Below, piece by piece: positions 1-8,991 of a stretch of 17,713 nt of DNA. The translations under genes were made by a program, and so were the position numbers. This stretch comes from CBDUBU01 sp965365465. Lineage in GTDB: Bacteria; Bacteroidota; Rhodothermia; Rhodothermales; DASSAV01. Location: positions 1 through 17,713 of the forward strand of contig CBDUBU010000052.1 in NCBI GenBank assembly GCA_965365465.1, in the 5' to 3' direction. The notes beneath the pieces were generated by a model. The model was not told the DNA's origin. It saw nothing but the letters and a program-made list of their open reading frames with translations, and searched no databases. Numbering within the stretch: position 1 is the stretch's first letter; the number at the start of each line of letters is the position of its first letter.

Positions 1-70
1 TGATCTTCCGCTGCACCGTGTGTAACGCTGACGAGCGCCTCCTTTGCGCTCCGAATGAAAACTGCGCCGT

Positions 71-2836
71 ATGGACCACGAACGCTTGCGAGCGCTCTTC
101 GACGAATTGGTTGAGTATTCGCCCGCAGTGCGCGCTCTTCGCCTCAGCGAGATCAGAGAGGAGGATCCCGCGCTGGAACAGGCCGTCGCCGCCTTGCTTG
201 GTCAGGATGGTGATGCCGTCGTCTTGCTGGAGGCTGTCCGCGCGGCGGCTGCCGGTGTCGCCGCCCGTGCGGAGGCCCCTCTGACTCATATTGGACCATA
301 CCGCCTCCTGCACGTACTCGGACACGGCGGCATGGGAACCGTCTATTTGGCCGAACGCGCCGACATCGATAAGAAAGTAGCCCTGAAGCTGGTGGAAGGA
401 GCTTCGTTCCGTCCGCACTTGCGCACCCGCCTTCTTCACGAGCGCCGAATCCTGGCCCGCCTGGAACATCCTCGCATCGCTCGCCTCCTCGATGCAGGCA
501 TTGCCGACACCGGCCCCGGCAGCCTCGATGGAGGCATCCCTTACTTCGTCATGGAGTACGTCGAGGGTGAGCCGCTGACAGCCTACGCCGAGCGGCAGGC
601 GCTCAACCTCACAGCCCGCCTGCGTCTGTTCCTCCAGGTCGTCGATGCTGTCCGCTATGCCCACCGTAATCTCGTCGTACACCGCGACCTCAAGCCCTCT
701 AATATCCTCGTCGCTGAGAACGAAAATGAGACGCCTGAGATCAAGTTGCTCGACTTCGGCATTGCCAAGCTCATTCAGGTAGGAGACACCGGCGACGAAG
801 GACCTGAACTGACACAGACCGGGATGCGCGTCATGACGCCGCAGTATGCCGCGCCTGAGCAAGTCAGGGGCCAGGCCGTGACGCCAGCCACGGACGTCTA
901 TGCGCTTGGAATACTGCTGTATGAACTGCTAACCGGGCGCCTGCCATACCGCATCGATGGACTCTCGCCCGCTGAGGTCGAGCGCGTAGTCTGCGCCTCA
1001 GAGCCAATTCGACCGAGCGTGCAGGCGGCGCGCCCGCTGCAAGCGCACCGTTCCACGCTCACGCCGGAATCCCGCCGGCTCCGGCGGCAACTCAGGGGCG
1101 ACCTGGATGCCATTGTAATGACGGCGCTATCGAAGGAGCCGGAGCGCCGCTATGCCTCGGCGGAAGGGTTGGCGCACGATCTCATACGCTACCTCGAAGG
1201 CAAACCTGTTCAAGCCCGCGCCGAGACCCTGTTTTACCGAACAGGAAAATTCGTACGACGCCACCGATGGAGCGTGGCCGCTTCTGCTGTCATCATCGTG
1301 CTGCTGGTAGGTTACGCCGCCACGCTCACCATCCAGGCTCGCCGCATCCTGTGGGAGCGCGACCGCGCCGAGCAGGCGCTGGCCCGCTCCGAGGCGGTGA
1401 AGGGCTACCTCATCGACCTCTTTGAAGAAAGCAGTCCGAAAGAAGCCCCCGGCGATACCATTACCGCCCACGACTTGCTGCGTCGCGGCGTAGATCGCGC
1501 ACGAACGCTGGAAGCGCAACCCGACGTTCAGGCCGAGATGCTCGACGCTATGGGCGAGGCGCATATGCGCCTGGGGTGGCTGGAAGAGGCCGAGCGCCTG
1601 CACCGTCAGGCTTTAGCCCGCCGCCGCTCCCACTACGGAGATGCCAGCGAGCCTGTCGCCGAGAGCCTGGACCATCTCGCGTGGGTGCTGCTCCAACGAG
1701 GCCGCTATCCCGATGGGGAACGTTTAGCTCGTGAAGCACTCGCCATCCGGCAGCAGATGCCCGGCGCATCGCCGCTGAAGATCGCGCACACGCTCTATGT
1801 CCTCGCCTCCAATATAACTTCTCAAGGACGCCACAGTCATGCCGAGCAGATGTACCGTCAGGCCCTCGCCCTGCGCCTGCAGCACCAGGGCGAGAACCAC
1901 GCCGACGTTGCATCTGCCCGCTTCATTCTTGCCCTCGCGCTCTGGCGCCTCGACCGCCTCGACGAAGCCGACCTTCTGGCCCGGCAGGCGTACGCTGTGC
2001 AGCGAACACAGCTTGGTGAACGACATCCGGATCTTGCCTCCACACTCGAACTCATCGGCAACATTCTGATCGCAAAGGGGAACTACACGGACGCAGAGCA
2101 GGTGCTTCGCCAGTCGCTGGAGCAAAACCGGCTGCTTTTCGGCAACCATCACTGGCGCGTGGCTCAGGCCATACGGCGTGTAGCTACAGCCGTTTCAGGT
2201 CAGGGAAACCACGCTGGCGCCGAGCAACTATACCGCCAGGCGCTGGATATCTATGTTGAAACGCTCGGCCCGGAACACCCGGCGGTGGCGGCCATTCTCA
2301 GCCCTCTGGCGCAGGAAGTGAACGCGCTGGACCAACCCGACGAGGCCGAGGCGCTTCAAAAGCGATCCTCCTACATACGGCATAAAACCCTCGGCGCTAC
2401 GCACCCTGCCACGCTCAAAGCTGACCTTGACCTGGCGGCGATGCTGGCGGAACACAACCACCTGACTGACGCTGATTCAACATACCGGATCCTTCTTGCC
2501 ATAGCGCATGACGACCTTGCAAGTGACGATCCCTACCGCGCCGCCATTCCGGCGGCCTACGCCGACCTGCACCTGCGCCGGGGAGACTATGCAGCGGCCT
2601 CTGTGTTGTATCAGGAGAGCCTGCGGTTCTACCAACAGGCGCTCGGCCCTGACCACCGGGATACACGCGCCATTCTGGAGAAGCTGGCGGCGCTCTACCA
2701 GCGCCAGGGTCAGGCAGATAGCGCCCGTTCCTATCTCGCCCAGCTACGAAGCCCCACCTCAGCGCCTGCTCACCCGGAAAGCAGCACCCAGGCAGCCGTG
2801 AGCCGCAGAGACCTCTCCTCTGAGGGCCTGCCCTGA
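71..2836 (+). CDS. Membrane-anchored Ser/Thr protein kinase with C-terminal TPR array
   Basis: This 921-residue protein phosphorylates Ser/Thr residues of unknown targets. Seen: a ~73-residue helical N-terminus, then a complete Hanks-type kinase domain (about 77-375). It has the glycine loop GHGGMGTVYL (84-93), the ATP lysine K106 in VALKL, the catalytic loop HRDLKPSN (204-211), DFG (228-230) and APE (261-263), so it should be active. A hydrophobic segment (about 401-421) follows basic residues and is a single membrane anchor. Residues ~440-890 are tandem TPRs of the kinesin-light-chain-like type, with recurring 'G..HP' turns, and would lie outside the cytoplasm. In-frame stops lie just upstream (29-31 and 56-58), so ATG 71 is the first possible ATG; there is no clear Shine-Dalgarno. 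Known of the family: kinase-TPR fusions often follow an ECF-type sigma factor gene. Whether one precedes this gene cannot be seen. The kinase call is very secure; ligand and targets are unknown. Confidence 0.95.
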   Translation: MDHERLRALFDELVEYSPAVRALRLSEIREEDPALEQAVAALLGQDGDAVVLLEAVRAAAAGVAARAEAPLTHIGPYRLLHVLGHGGMGTVYLAERADIDKKVALKLVEGASFRPHLRTRLLHERRILARLEHPRIARLLDAGIADTGPGSLDGGIPYFVMEYVEGEPLTAYAERQALNLTARLRLFLQVVDAVRYAHRNLVVHRDLKPSNILVAENENETPEIKLLDFGIAKLIQVGDTGDEGPELTQTGMRVMTPQYAAPEQVRGQAVTPATDVYALGILLYELLTGRLPYRIDGLSPAEVERVVCASEPIRPSVQAARPLQAHRSTLTPESRRLRRQLRGDLDAIVMTALSKEPERRYASAEGLAHDLIRYLEGKPVQARAETLFYRTGKFVRRHRWSVAASAVIIVLLVGYAATLTIQARRILWERDRAEQALARSEAVKGYLIDLFEESSPKEAPGDTITAHDLLRRGVDRARTLEAQPDVQAEMLDAMGEAHMRLGWLEEAERLHRQALARRRSHYGDASEPVAESLDHLAWVLLQRGRYPDGERLAREALAIRQQMPGASPLKIAHTLYVLASNITSQGRHSHAEQMYRQALALRLQHQGENHADVASARFILALALWRLDRLDEADLLARQAYAVQRTQLGERHPDLASTLELIGNILIAKGNYTDAEQVLRQSLEQNRLLFGNHHWRVAQAIRRVATAVSGQGNHAGAEQLYRQALDIYVETLGPEHPAVAAILSPLAQEVNALDQPDEAEALQKRSSYIRHKTLGATHPATLKADLDLAAMLAEHNHLTDADSTYRILLAIAHDDLASDDPYRAAIPAAYADLHLRRGDYAAASVLYQESLRFYQQALGPDHRDTRAILEKLAALYQRQGQADSARSYLAQLRSPTSAPAHPESSTQAAVSRRDLSSEGLP

Positions 2837-2924
2837 GCGCAGCAAAGGGTTGGGATGCCAGGCGCGACGAGATGTATGCATACAATAGAAACCACCGAGA
2901 CCCCCTGGACCTGTCACCCGAGAA

Positions 2925-2965
2925 AAAACGTGCGCCGCAGGCGAAATGTCTGCGGCGCACGTTTT
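2925..2965. terminator. Bidirectional intrinsic terminator
   Basis: A perfect 12-bp GC-rich stem (2929-2940 with 2950-2961, 9-base loop) is extended by four A-T pairs. T runs therefore follow the stem on the + strand, and a run of six follows it on the - strand. It lies between the convergent ends of the kinase gene and the pilin-like cluster and should stop transcription from both sides. Confidence 0.92.
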
Positions 2966-2996
2966 CAAACCTGCCCAGACTGAAATCGCAACAGTT

Positions 2997-4160
2997 CTAG
3001 TTTCCGCTCTGCGCAACCGGCGGGGTCAGGATGGTTCCTTTCGTATACATCTGAATCTCGATGACCTGATCGCTGAAATCAGGAATATCGCCGAAGTCGC
3101 GGAGCTTCCAGTATCCATCCACGTCCATCTGCGTCCACCCGGTTCCTCCATACGTCTTTTTCTTTTTGTCCCACTTCGTGCTGCCGTAGCCGTTCTGTTT
3201 GATGTCGCCCAGTTGTGCGTCATCGAATTTCCGCTGGTCTTCCCAGGCAATCCGCCAGAGGGAAGAGTTGTAGGGGTTCTGCTGGATCATGGCAAAGGAG
3301 CCTTCCTTCATCTCATCCAGCTTTCCGGCGTCCGACGTGAGGGCATCCTGCCAGTGATCGTACATCCCGTCGGTGATCGGAATGTTCTCTCCTTCCCTTT
3401 CGCACTTGTAATCCGCATCTACTGCCAGAATGAAGTTCAGGCGCCATCCCGGCGGGATGACGGTCTCGTAGTTGGCCCAGTTAGCCTTTCCAGCTTTGCC
3501 GCCTGAACCGTCGCGGTTCTTTCCGGGCGCGAAGATCATTTCCGGCAGCGAGCAAAGCGTTCCGCCCTTTCCGTCGTCGATCACCTTATCGATGTCGCCT
3601 TTTTTCCATCCCCCTTTACCGATCGCCCCGCAGTCTACGCCGTTGTTGACATTATCCTGGGGCTTCGGAGGAAGCTTCTGGAGATAAACAGCCGAGCAGT
3701 AGCCGGCCATCGACTCCTTGAACACGATCTGGAGAATGGTCGAATCAGGAACCTGCAAGGTCTCTTCCTTGACGGTGCCGCTGGACAGGGTTTCCGTGCT
3801 GCTGATGATATGTGACGCATTCCGGTACATCCCCTTCGCGTGAAGGATGTAGGCCGAAGCGCTGGCTTTTTCCATCCAGGCTACGTATTTGCCCCCCTCG
3901 AAGTCGCCCCGGACGCTGTCGGCGCCGTTGACCAGCAAGAGCACCTGATCCATCGTGGCATTTTTGGCGTTGCGTTGCACCTGGTACGCTTTCGAGTGAA
4001 CGGCTTCAAATCCTGAACGCGCGATTTCGCGCGCCAGCATGACCTCCTGACGCTCGATCTGCCCCAGATCGGCGTCGTGTGAAGACCGCCCTGTCTGCAG
4101 AAGCATGACGCTCCCGCCGAGCACGGCAGCCATGGCTAGGAACAGCGCTGCTTTTCCCAT
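2997..4160 (-). CDS. Large minor-pilin-like exported protein, last gene of the pilus-type cluster
   Basis: Not a family I can name. The 387-residue protein starts with one hydrophobic anchor (about 4-22) after MGK, followed by a helical, charged stretch (about 30-65). This is the topology of a pilin or pseudopilin: N-terminal membrane helix continuing into an amphipathic helix. A large soluble domain follows, with four cysteines (155, 177, 203, 253) that could form disulfides outside the cytoplasm, and many Gly/Lys/Trp residues towards the C-terminus. There is no canonical prepilin cleavage site (no Gly followed by a hydrophobic segment with Glu at +5). The start is supported by a GAGGT Shine-Dalgarno 8 bases upstream. 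It lies 156 bases downstream of another single-anchor protein and ends at the shared terminator. Its size suggests a tip or minor subunit, which is inference from position only. Confidence 0.85.
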   Translation of the reverse strand: MGKAALFLAMAAVLGGSVMLLQTGRSSHDADLGQIERQEVMLAREIARSGFEAVHSKAYQVQRNAKNATMDQVLLLVNGADSVRGDFEGGKYVAWMEKASASAYILHAKGMYRNASHIISSTETLSSGTVKEETLQVPDSTILQIVFKESMAGYCSAVYLQKLPPKPQDNVNNGVDCGAIGKGGWKKGDIDKVIDDGKGGTLCSLPEMIFAPGKNRDGSGGKAGKANWANYETVIPPGWRLNFILAVDADYKCEREGENIPITDGMYDHWQDALTSDAGKLDEMKEGSFAMIQQNPYNSSLWRIAWEDQRKFDDAQLGDIKQNGYGSTKWDKKKKTYGGTGWTQMDVDGYWKLRDFGDIPDFSDQVIEIQMYTKGTILTPPVAQSGN

Positions 4161-4316
4161 GTAATTAACCTCAGTATGTGTGATGTAGGAGCCGGATCAT
4201 GATGCAGCGGGCAACCGTGGCTGCTGCGCACCGGCATTGCAGGTTTTCCGATAACTCGCCTCCGGTCTGCAAGCCCGAAGCGACAGATATAGTGGATGCT
4301 CCCGTTCAGCGCTCTC

Positions 4317-4955
4317 CTAGTCCTGAATCAGAAGCGTGGAACCGTAGTAAACCTGACGAATCGTGCTCCGCTCAGTCTCAAAAGGAGAGGCCATACTGAA
4401 ACGAACCCTCGTGTTTCGCACAGAATCAGGTTTGAGAGCGGCGACGGAAGCAGCGTTGCTTACCGGCTTGCCGTCCCGGTTGAGCATCTCCACACGGAAA
4501 TAGCTCAGCGGCGAGCCGCTCTCGCCGTTCTGGTCCCATGAGGCGCCTGCTCCCATTTTCTGGCTGCGCACGAGACGGAATACGTCGATCTCCTCTCCGC
4601 CTACTGTCCGCGTGCCGGTCTTCAGAAGTTCGTACTTCGTGAAAACCCGAAACGTCACCGGCGGATCGACGCTGGTATCCGTGGAGTCCTTGTAAAAGGT
4701 AAACAGGGTCGTTACGGTGTCCTTGCCGGTCGAGTCTACCGGGTTTTCGAAGGCCACGGCGCCGCCCATATACTTCCCCATGGTGAGCATGTCCTCCTCC
4801 ATCCAGTTGGCCAGCGACGTAGCGTTGGTTTTCACGATGTAGGTGGCGGTCTGCTCGATGTTCATCTCCGTAATGCGAAGCTGCATCGTCAGGAAGATCA
4901 GCAGCACGGCCCCGCCAATGACGCCTGCCGTAAAGTGGTCGTACAGTAGATTCAT
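4317..4955 (-). CDS. Minor-pilin-like exported protein, single N-terminal anchor
   Basis: A 212-residue protein with no family I recognise. Seen: a short N-terminus (MNLLYDHF), one membrane helix (about 8-26), then a charged helical segment with ITEMNIEQ (28-35), and a mostly beta-rich domain of about 140 residues without cysteines. This is the pattern of PilW/GspJ-like minor pilins, but the Gly/Glu prepilin-peptidase signature is missing. A weak AGGTG motif precedes the ATG. The gene begins 32 bases after the stop of the upstream member of the cluster, so the two are probably co-transcribed. Being fifth in an ATPase-platform-pilin cluster, it is inferred to be a minor subunit of the same surface structure. 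Confidence 0.83.
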   Translation of the reverse strand: MNLLYDHFTAGVIGGAVLLIFLTMQLRITEMNIEQTATYIVKTNATSLANWMEEDMLTMGKYMGGAVAFENPVDSTGKDTVTTLFTFYKDSTDTSVDPPVTFRVFTKYELLKTGTRTVGGEEIDVFRLVRSQKMGAGASWDQNGESGSPLSYFRVEMLNRDGKPVSNAASVAALKPDSVRNTRVRFSMASPFETERSTIRQVYYGSTLLIQD

Positions 4956-4987
4956 TGCTTATGCACCTGTCGATAAACCGAGAAACA

Positions 4988-5548
4988 TCAGGAAGCGCCC
5001 ATGTACTTGTAGGAGAACACCCGCGACAGCTTGATCGGCTCGCGGAGGTAAGGCTCCAGACCACCTTCGGGCCAGACATCCTGCACCTCTACGGTAACCC
5101 GTTTGTGCGCCGTCCTCCCGGCATAGCGCACAAACGCATCGTCTACATATTCGACCTTCACATTCACCTTGAAGTCGATGACCTCTCCGTCCATGGTGAA
5201 AGGGACAATGGCGGTTTCCATGCCGTGGAAATCGCTGAGGTCGTTGCAGTTTTCCGATCCCGCGTTAAAGACGCTGCACCGCATCCCCGTCGAAAAATGG
5301 TTAGCTCCATCGTTATAGGCGAACAGCGCCAGGTCTGACGTTTTACCCAGGGTTTTCCCATCAATCACCGCCTGGTCAAATGCCCGCGAGCGGATGATCT
5401 CCATGGATTCCATAGCTACCGAACCCGCCATTTCCTCGATTTCGCGGGTAAGGGTGGCTTTTTGCAGGTAGATCTGCCGCTGCTGAATGCCCAGCGATGT
5501 CGTCATGACGAGCGCCAGCGCGAGGATGGCAAGAATGGTTTGCGGCAT
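4988..5548 (-). CDS. Minor-pilin-like exported protein, single N-terminal anchor
   Basis: A 186-residue protein whose membrane helix begins almost at once (about residues 3-20, after MPQ). A helical stretch follows with paired acidic residues (EIEEM, 36-40) and then a beta-rich domain with two cysteines (91 and 101) that could pair. This is again pilin-like topology without a leader peptide or a recognisable cleavage site. No Shine-Dalgarno is visible before the ATG. It follows the ATPase gene after 130 bases and precedes the 212-residue protein by 32 bases. Inferred role: minor pilin or pseudopilin of the cluster. An unrelated membrane-anchored protein is possible but less likely, given three similar neighbours in a row. 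Confidence 0.83.
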   Translation of the reverse strand: MPQTILAILALALVMTTSLGIQQRQIYLQKATLTREIEEMAGSVAMESMEIIRSRAFDQAVIDGKTLGKTSDLALFAYNDGANHFSTGMRCSVFNAGSENCNDLSDFHGMETAIVPFTMDGEVIDFKVNVKVEYVDDAFVRYAGRTAHKRVTVEVQDVWPEGGLEPYLREPIKLSRVFSYKYMGAS

Positions 5549-5678
5549 GGGAGATCAGGTTTACAGGTAATGACCTTAGTTTAGCAGGTTAACGACCCGT
5601 GAAGGCGCAGCAACGCCCAAATAAACGGCGCCTCAGCGGTTTGCAGTACCCGGATTTAGCTCGTCATGGATGCTACCT

Positions 5679-8600
5679 TCAACTCTCTGTGGTAACCACG
5701 CGTATCATTTCAGGGATGGAGGTTTCGCCCATTTTGACGATCTCCCGCGCCGAATCCCGGAGCGTGAGCATTCCCTCCTTGACCGCCTGGTCGCGGATGG
5801 CTCCTTCATCTATCATCTTGTCGGCTTCGACGATCATGTGGCGGATGGAACGCGAGAAATACAGCGCTTCCGTGACCGCGCGGCGGCCTCTGTAGCCCAT
5901 GCCCTTGCAACTTTTGCAACTTTCGTTGTGGCCGGGCCGGTAGATCGTGGTGGTCTCGATTTCGTGGTCCGAAAAGCCGAGCTTGCTCAACTGGACCGGA
6001 TCCGGATCGTCCTCGACTTCCTTGCAGGCGGAGCAGAGCGTCCGGATGAGCCGTTGCGCGACAACGAGGTTGATGGCGTAGGCAATCAGGAACGGCTCGA
6101 TGCCCATCTTGTAAAGACGGCTGATGGCGGCGGGCGCATCGTTCGTGTGCAGCGTGGAAAACGTCAGGTGGCCCGTGTTGGCGAGCTTGATGGCAAGTTC
6201 GGCGGTATGACGGTCGCGCATCTCACCCACCATCACCACATCGGGGTCGTGACGCAGGATCGAGCGCAGCGCGTCCTCCAGGCCCAGCTTGTGGTTGAGC
6301 TTGATCTGCCGGACATCGGGGATGATGTACTCGACCGGGTCTTCCACGGTCAGCACGTTCACTTCGGGCGAGACGACCTGATGCAGGGCGGCCACGAGCG
6401 TCGTGCTCTTGCCGGAACCCGTCGGGCCGGTCAGGATGACCATGCCGTGCGGCTGGTGAATGGCCTGCTCGAACCTTTCGAGCGACGAACCCAGCAGGCC
6501 CAGTTTCGACAGGTCGGTGATGACCTTGCGGTCGTCGAGCACGCGGATGACGATGCTTTCCGAACGCAGTTCCTGGCTTGCATTGGCAATGGGCAGCACG
6601 GAGACGCGGAAGCGGATCAGCGCCTCGTCTACCCAGCGCTGGATGAACCCGTCCTGCGCCGCGTCGCGCTCGAAACGGTCTACGTTGGTCGCGTTGTCCT
6701 TGATGACGGCCAGGAGCGCTTCGGGGTGGACCTTGTCTTCGGTGTGCCACAGGTGCAGGCGTCCGTCCACGCGAAAGTGGATTTCCACTTTCTTGTCGGC
6801 GTTCGGGTAAATGTGAACGTCGGAAGCGCCCTGCCGCACGGCCTCGACGAGCGTGGCCTCGAACAGGTTGATAAGGGTTGACCGGCTGATCTCGGCTTCG
6901 AGCGCGTCCTCGTCGATGAGGCCGCTCTTTTCGTCATAGTTCATGCCGAGGTCGTAGGCCCTCGCATTGGCCGAGATCCGGTCCAGGAACTCGTTGCGGC
7001 GCGGAAAAGCCTCCGCGATGGCCGCCGTCACCACCGATTCGGGCGCGTAGCGCAACTCGAAGCGTTCCAGCTTGAGCTGCTGCATCAGCCGATGCACTTC
7101 GGGCCGTGTGGGATCATGCGTGACGAACACCAGCTTGATAGCGCCCGTCTGCTGCTCCAGGTCACACTCGAACGGCAGGATGCGCAGCTTGAACAGTTCC
7201 TCGCGGCGCTCCTCCGCAAAGGTCTCGACGACCGAGCGGGCAAATTCGGGGTCGGGCGGCCCCTGATCCAGCTTCGCCGCTGGAAACGCATACACGCGGG
7301 CGGCTTCGGCAAACACGGCCTCGCGGTCGATGTCCGGAAGCTGCGCCAGCACGCGCCACAGCGCTTCTTTGGCGTTCTCTTTTTTCTGCTTCTGCTGCGC
7401 CTCGATGACCTGTTCCGGGGCGACGATTTCCTTGCGGAGCAGCATCGCCACGACGCGGTCCTTCGACCGAGCCTGTTCCAGCGCGGCAAGGTCTATGTTT
7501 GCCGGAGGGTCTTGCTTTTTCTCTTTGGGGTCAGGGGGCGGATCACCGGACCCGGGATTGCCGGTCCAGTCTGTCCGTTGCAGGGCCGGCGGATCGCCGG
7601 AGGCGCCGCCTTTTTCAGGCGCTTCCGCTTCTCCCCGTTCAGCGCCTGCATACCCCGTCGTCAGGTCTATTTGCCCGTCGCCGCCCATGACTTCGGGGCG
7701 AGCGGGTTCGATCCGGTCCTCTATCAGCACATCTTCGCCCGGCTGCACATCCGTCTGAATGGCGCGGAGGAGGTCCTCGTAACTCAGGCCGCCCGGCTGC
7801 AAGGGCGACTGCCCCGGCTCGAAGAAACCTTCTGCCGCCAGGTCGAAGTCAAGTTCGGCCTCGGCTTCCTGTTCGCGCTGCAAAGTCTTTTCACGGGCGA
7901 CAGGCGGCGGTTCCTGTTGCTTTTCCTGTTGTTTTTTGCCGCCTGTGGAGGCTTCGGCAGCCTGCTGCTCTGGAAGCTCGGCTTCCTTACGCAGCACCCG
8001 GTTGATCCGGTCCATCACGACCGATTCGGAGGCATACCGCAGTTCCACGTGCAGGTTGAGCTTGCGGATAAACGCAGCAATGGCAGGATGCGACGGGTCG
8101 TGCGTGGCAAAAACCAGCGTGTGATGCCGCGTCGCCGGGTCCAGCGCGAACTCGTAGGGCAAAAGGCTCAGGCGAAACATCTCTTCGCCGATAGCGGGAG
8201 CGAAAAGTCCCTGCACCGCTTCCACCAGTTCGCCGCTGGGCTTCATCTCACTGATGTGAGCCGTCTCGAAGCCCTGCACGCCGGCAGCCTCGGCAAAGAC
8301 CGCATCCCGGTCGATGCCGGTCATGCCGGCCAGCACCCGCCACAGGGCAGCGCCCGGCTGGTGCTTCTGCTGCCGCAACGCGATAAGCGCCTGCGGCATG
8401 GAAATCAGGTCTTCCTGCAAGAGCACGGCCACGACCCTGTCCTGCATCAGCGCGTCCAGGGGCGAGGCGGCCTCCGGACTGTTCTGCACAGGGGTTTGCG
8501 CGGCAGGAGCAGCAGGCATCGGCTCCGGCGCGGGCGCTCTGGAAGCGCTCGCCTCCGGGCGCGGTTCGATCACGCTGCTGGTCCGGTACCGGGGCTTTTC

Positions 8601-8813
8601 GCCTCCTTCTTTCGACGTTTCCGGCTCCGCCGGCGGACGGCCTCGCAGGCCATATTTCAGGAAGTCGCTCTGACTGGCCGGAGCGGCGGCGCGCGGGTCT
8701 TCTTCCGGCCCGGACGACTTCGCACCGGCAACAGACGGCGAAGAAGGAGCCGCCGGCTCCTCCTCCGCTTTGTTCCTGCGCTTGAAGTAGTTCCCAAAGA
8801 AACCGGCACTCAT
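5679..8813 (-). CDS. GspE/PilB-family assembly ATPase with duplicated N-terminal domain
   Basis: Cytoplasmic hexameric ATPase that would power pilus or pseudopilus assembly. The 1044 residues are far longer than the usual ~500-600. Seen: a disordered Pro/Ala-rich N-terminus (1-120); a first MshEN/GspE-N-like domain (about 124-275); a long charged low-complexity linker (276-450); a second copy of the same domain (about 451-602); then the complete motor. Motor motifs are Walker A GPTGSGKST (796-804), the Asp box VEDPVEY (823-829), the Walker B region with GEMRD (863-867), the His box STLHTND (886-892), and a zinc tetracysteine C927/C930 and C966/C969, typical of PilB/GspE rather than retraction PilT. 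The ATG has a good AGAGGAAAG Shine-Dalgarno. The platform gene lies upstream across a repeat-filled gap and three minor-pilin-like genes follow. The name gspE or pilB is not chosen because the system type is unresolved. Confidence 0.96.
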   Translation of the reverse strand: MSAGFFGNYFKRRNKAEEEPAAPSSPSVAGAKSSGPEEDPRAAAPASQSDFLKYGLRGRPPAEPETSKEGGEKPRYRTSSVIEPRPEASASRAPAPEPMPAAPAAQTPVQNSPEAASPLDALMQDRVVAVLLQEDLISMPQALIALRQQKHQPGAALWRVLAGMTGIDRDAVFAEAAGVQGFETAHISEMKPSGELVEAVQGLFAPAIGEEMFRLSLLPYEFALDPATRHHTLVFATHDPSHPAIAAFIRKLNLHVELRYASESVVMDRINRVLRKEAELPEQQAAEASTGGKKQQEKQQEPPPVAREKTLQREQEAEAELDFDLAAEGFFEPGQSPLQPGGLSYEDLLRAIQTDVQPGEDVLIEDRIEPARPEVMGGDGQIDLTTGYAGAERGEAEAPEKGGASGDPPALQRTDWTGNPGSGDPPPDPKEKKQDPPANIDLAALEQARSKDRVVAMLLRKEIVAPEQVIEAQQKQKKENAKEALWRVLAQLPDIDREAVFAEAARVYAFPAAKLDQGPPDPEFARSVVETFAEERREELFKLRILPFECDLEQQTGAIKLVFVTHDPTRPEVHRLMQQLKLERFELRYAPESVVTAAIAEAFPRRNEFLDRISANARAYDLGMNYDEKSGLIDEDALEAEISRSTLINLFEATLVEAVRQGASDVHIYPNADKKVEIHFRVDGRLHLWHTEDKVHPEALLAVIKDNATNVDRFERDAAQDGFIQRWVDEALIRFRVSVLPIANASQELRSESIVIRVLDDRKVITDLSKLGLLGSSLERFEQAIHQPHGMVILTGPTGSGKSTTLVAALHQVVSPEVNVLTVEDPVEYIIPDVRQIKLNHKLGLEDALRSILRHDPDVVMVGEMRDRHTAELAIKLANTGHLTFSTLHTNDAPAAISRLYKMGIEPFLIAYAINLVVAQRLIRTLCSACKEVEDDPDPVQLSKLGFSDHEIETTTIYRPGHNESCKSCKGMGYRGRRAVTEALYFSRSIRHMIVEADKMIDEGAIRDQAVKEGMLTLRDSAREIVKMGETSIPEMIRVVTTES

Positions 8814-8866
8814 TTACTTTCCTCTGAGGCAAACCGTTTGGTGGGGCAGCGTCCTGGCGACGCCCG

Positions 8867-8890
8867 TTATTTTTTCATCCTCTTCGAGGC
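8867..8890 (-). repeat. Near-copy of the platform gene's 3' end (24 bases, 20 identical)
   Basis: Matches 9363-9386 at 20 of 24 positions, including a 13-base identical core. Read on the - strand it encodes A-S-K-R-M-K-K-stop, against A-S-D-M-M-K-K-stop at the true end of the platform gene. The two copies flank the palindromic repeat array. It could be a remnant of duplication or insertion, or chance in an A/T-rich stretch. Confidence 0.5.
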
Positions 8891-8934
8891 TTTCGTGTAG
8901 CAATCAGGCGTGTCTGCCTCTCCAAAGGCTGCTG

Positions 8935-8976
8935 ACACCCTCCGGCCCCGGCATACCGCGCCTCGGACGCAGGTTT
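8935..8976 (+). repeat. Palindromic interspersed repeat, copy 1 (diverged)
   Basis: Begins with ACACCCTCCGGC, as do copies 3 and 5, and ends with the same AGGTTT-type edge, but the internal palindromes are degraded. First member of the alternating array. Confidence 0.6.
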
Positions 8977-8991
8977 CTGCTTGCAGCAGAA

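Noticed and set aside
18..284. 88-codon open frame overlapping the start of the kinase gene
   Set aside because: It overlaps the kinase coding sequence in another frame, is Arg/Ser/Pro-rich, and starts with GTG without a ribosome binding site.
8849..8875. Hairpin (GCGTC/GACGC) followed by TTATTTTTT on the + strand
   Set aside because: No + strand gene ends nearby. On the transcribed - strand the T run lies on the wrong side, so it is not an operon terminator. The T run belongs to the copied platform-gene end.
7092..8900. 602-codon open frame on the + strand opposite the ATPase gene
   Set aside because: It is the antisense shadow of a GC-rich gene with full catalytic motifs on the other strand. 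The translation has no domain logic. The same applies to 5670-6881 +.
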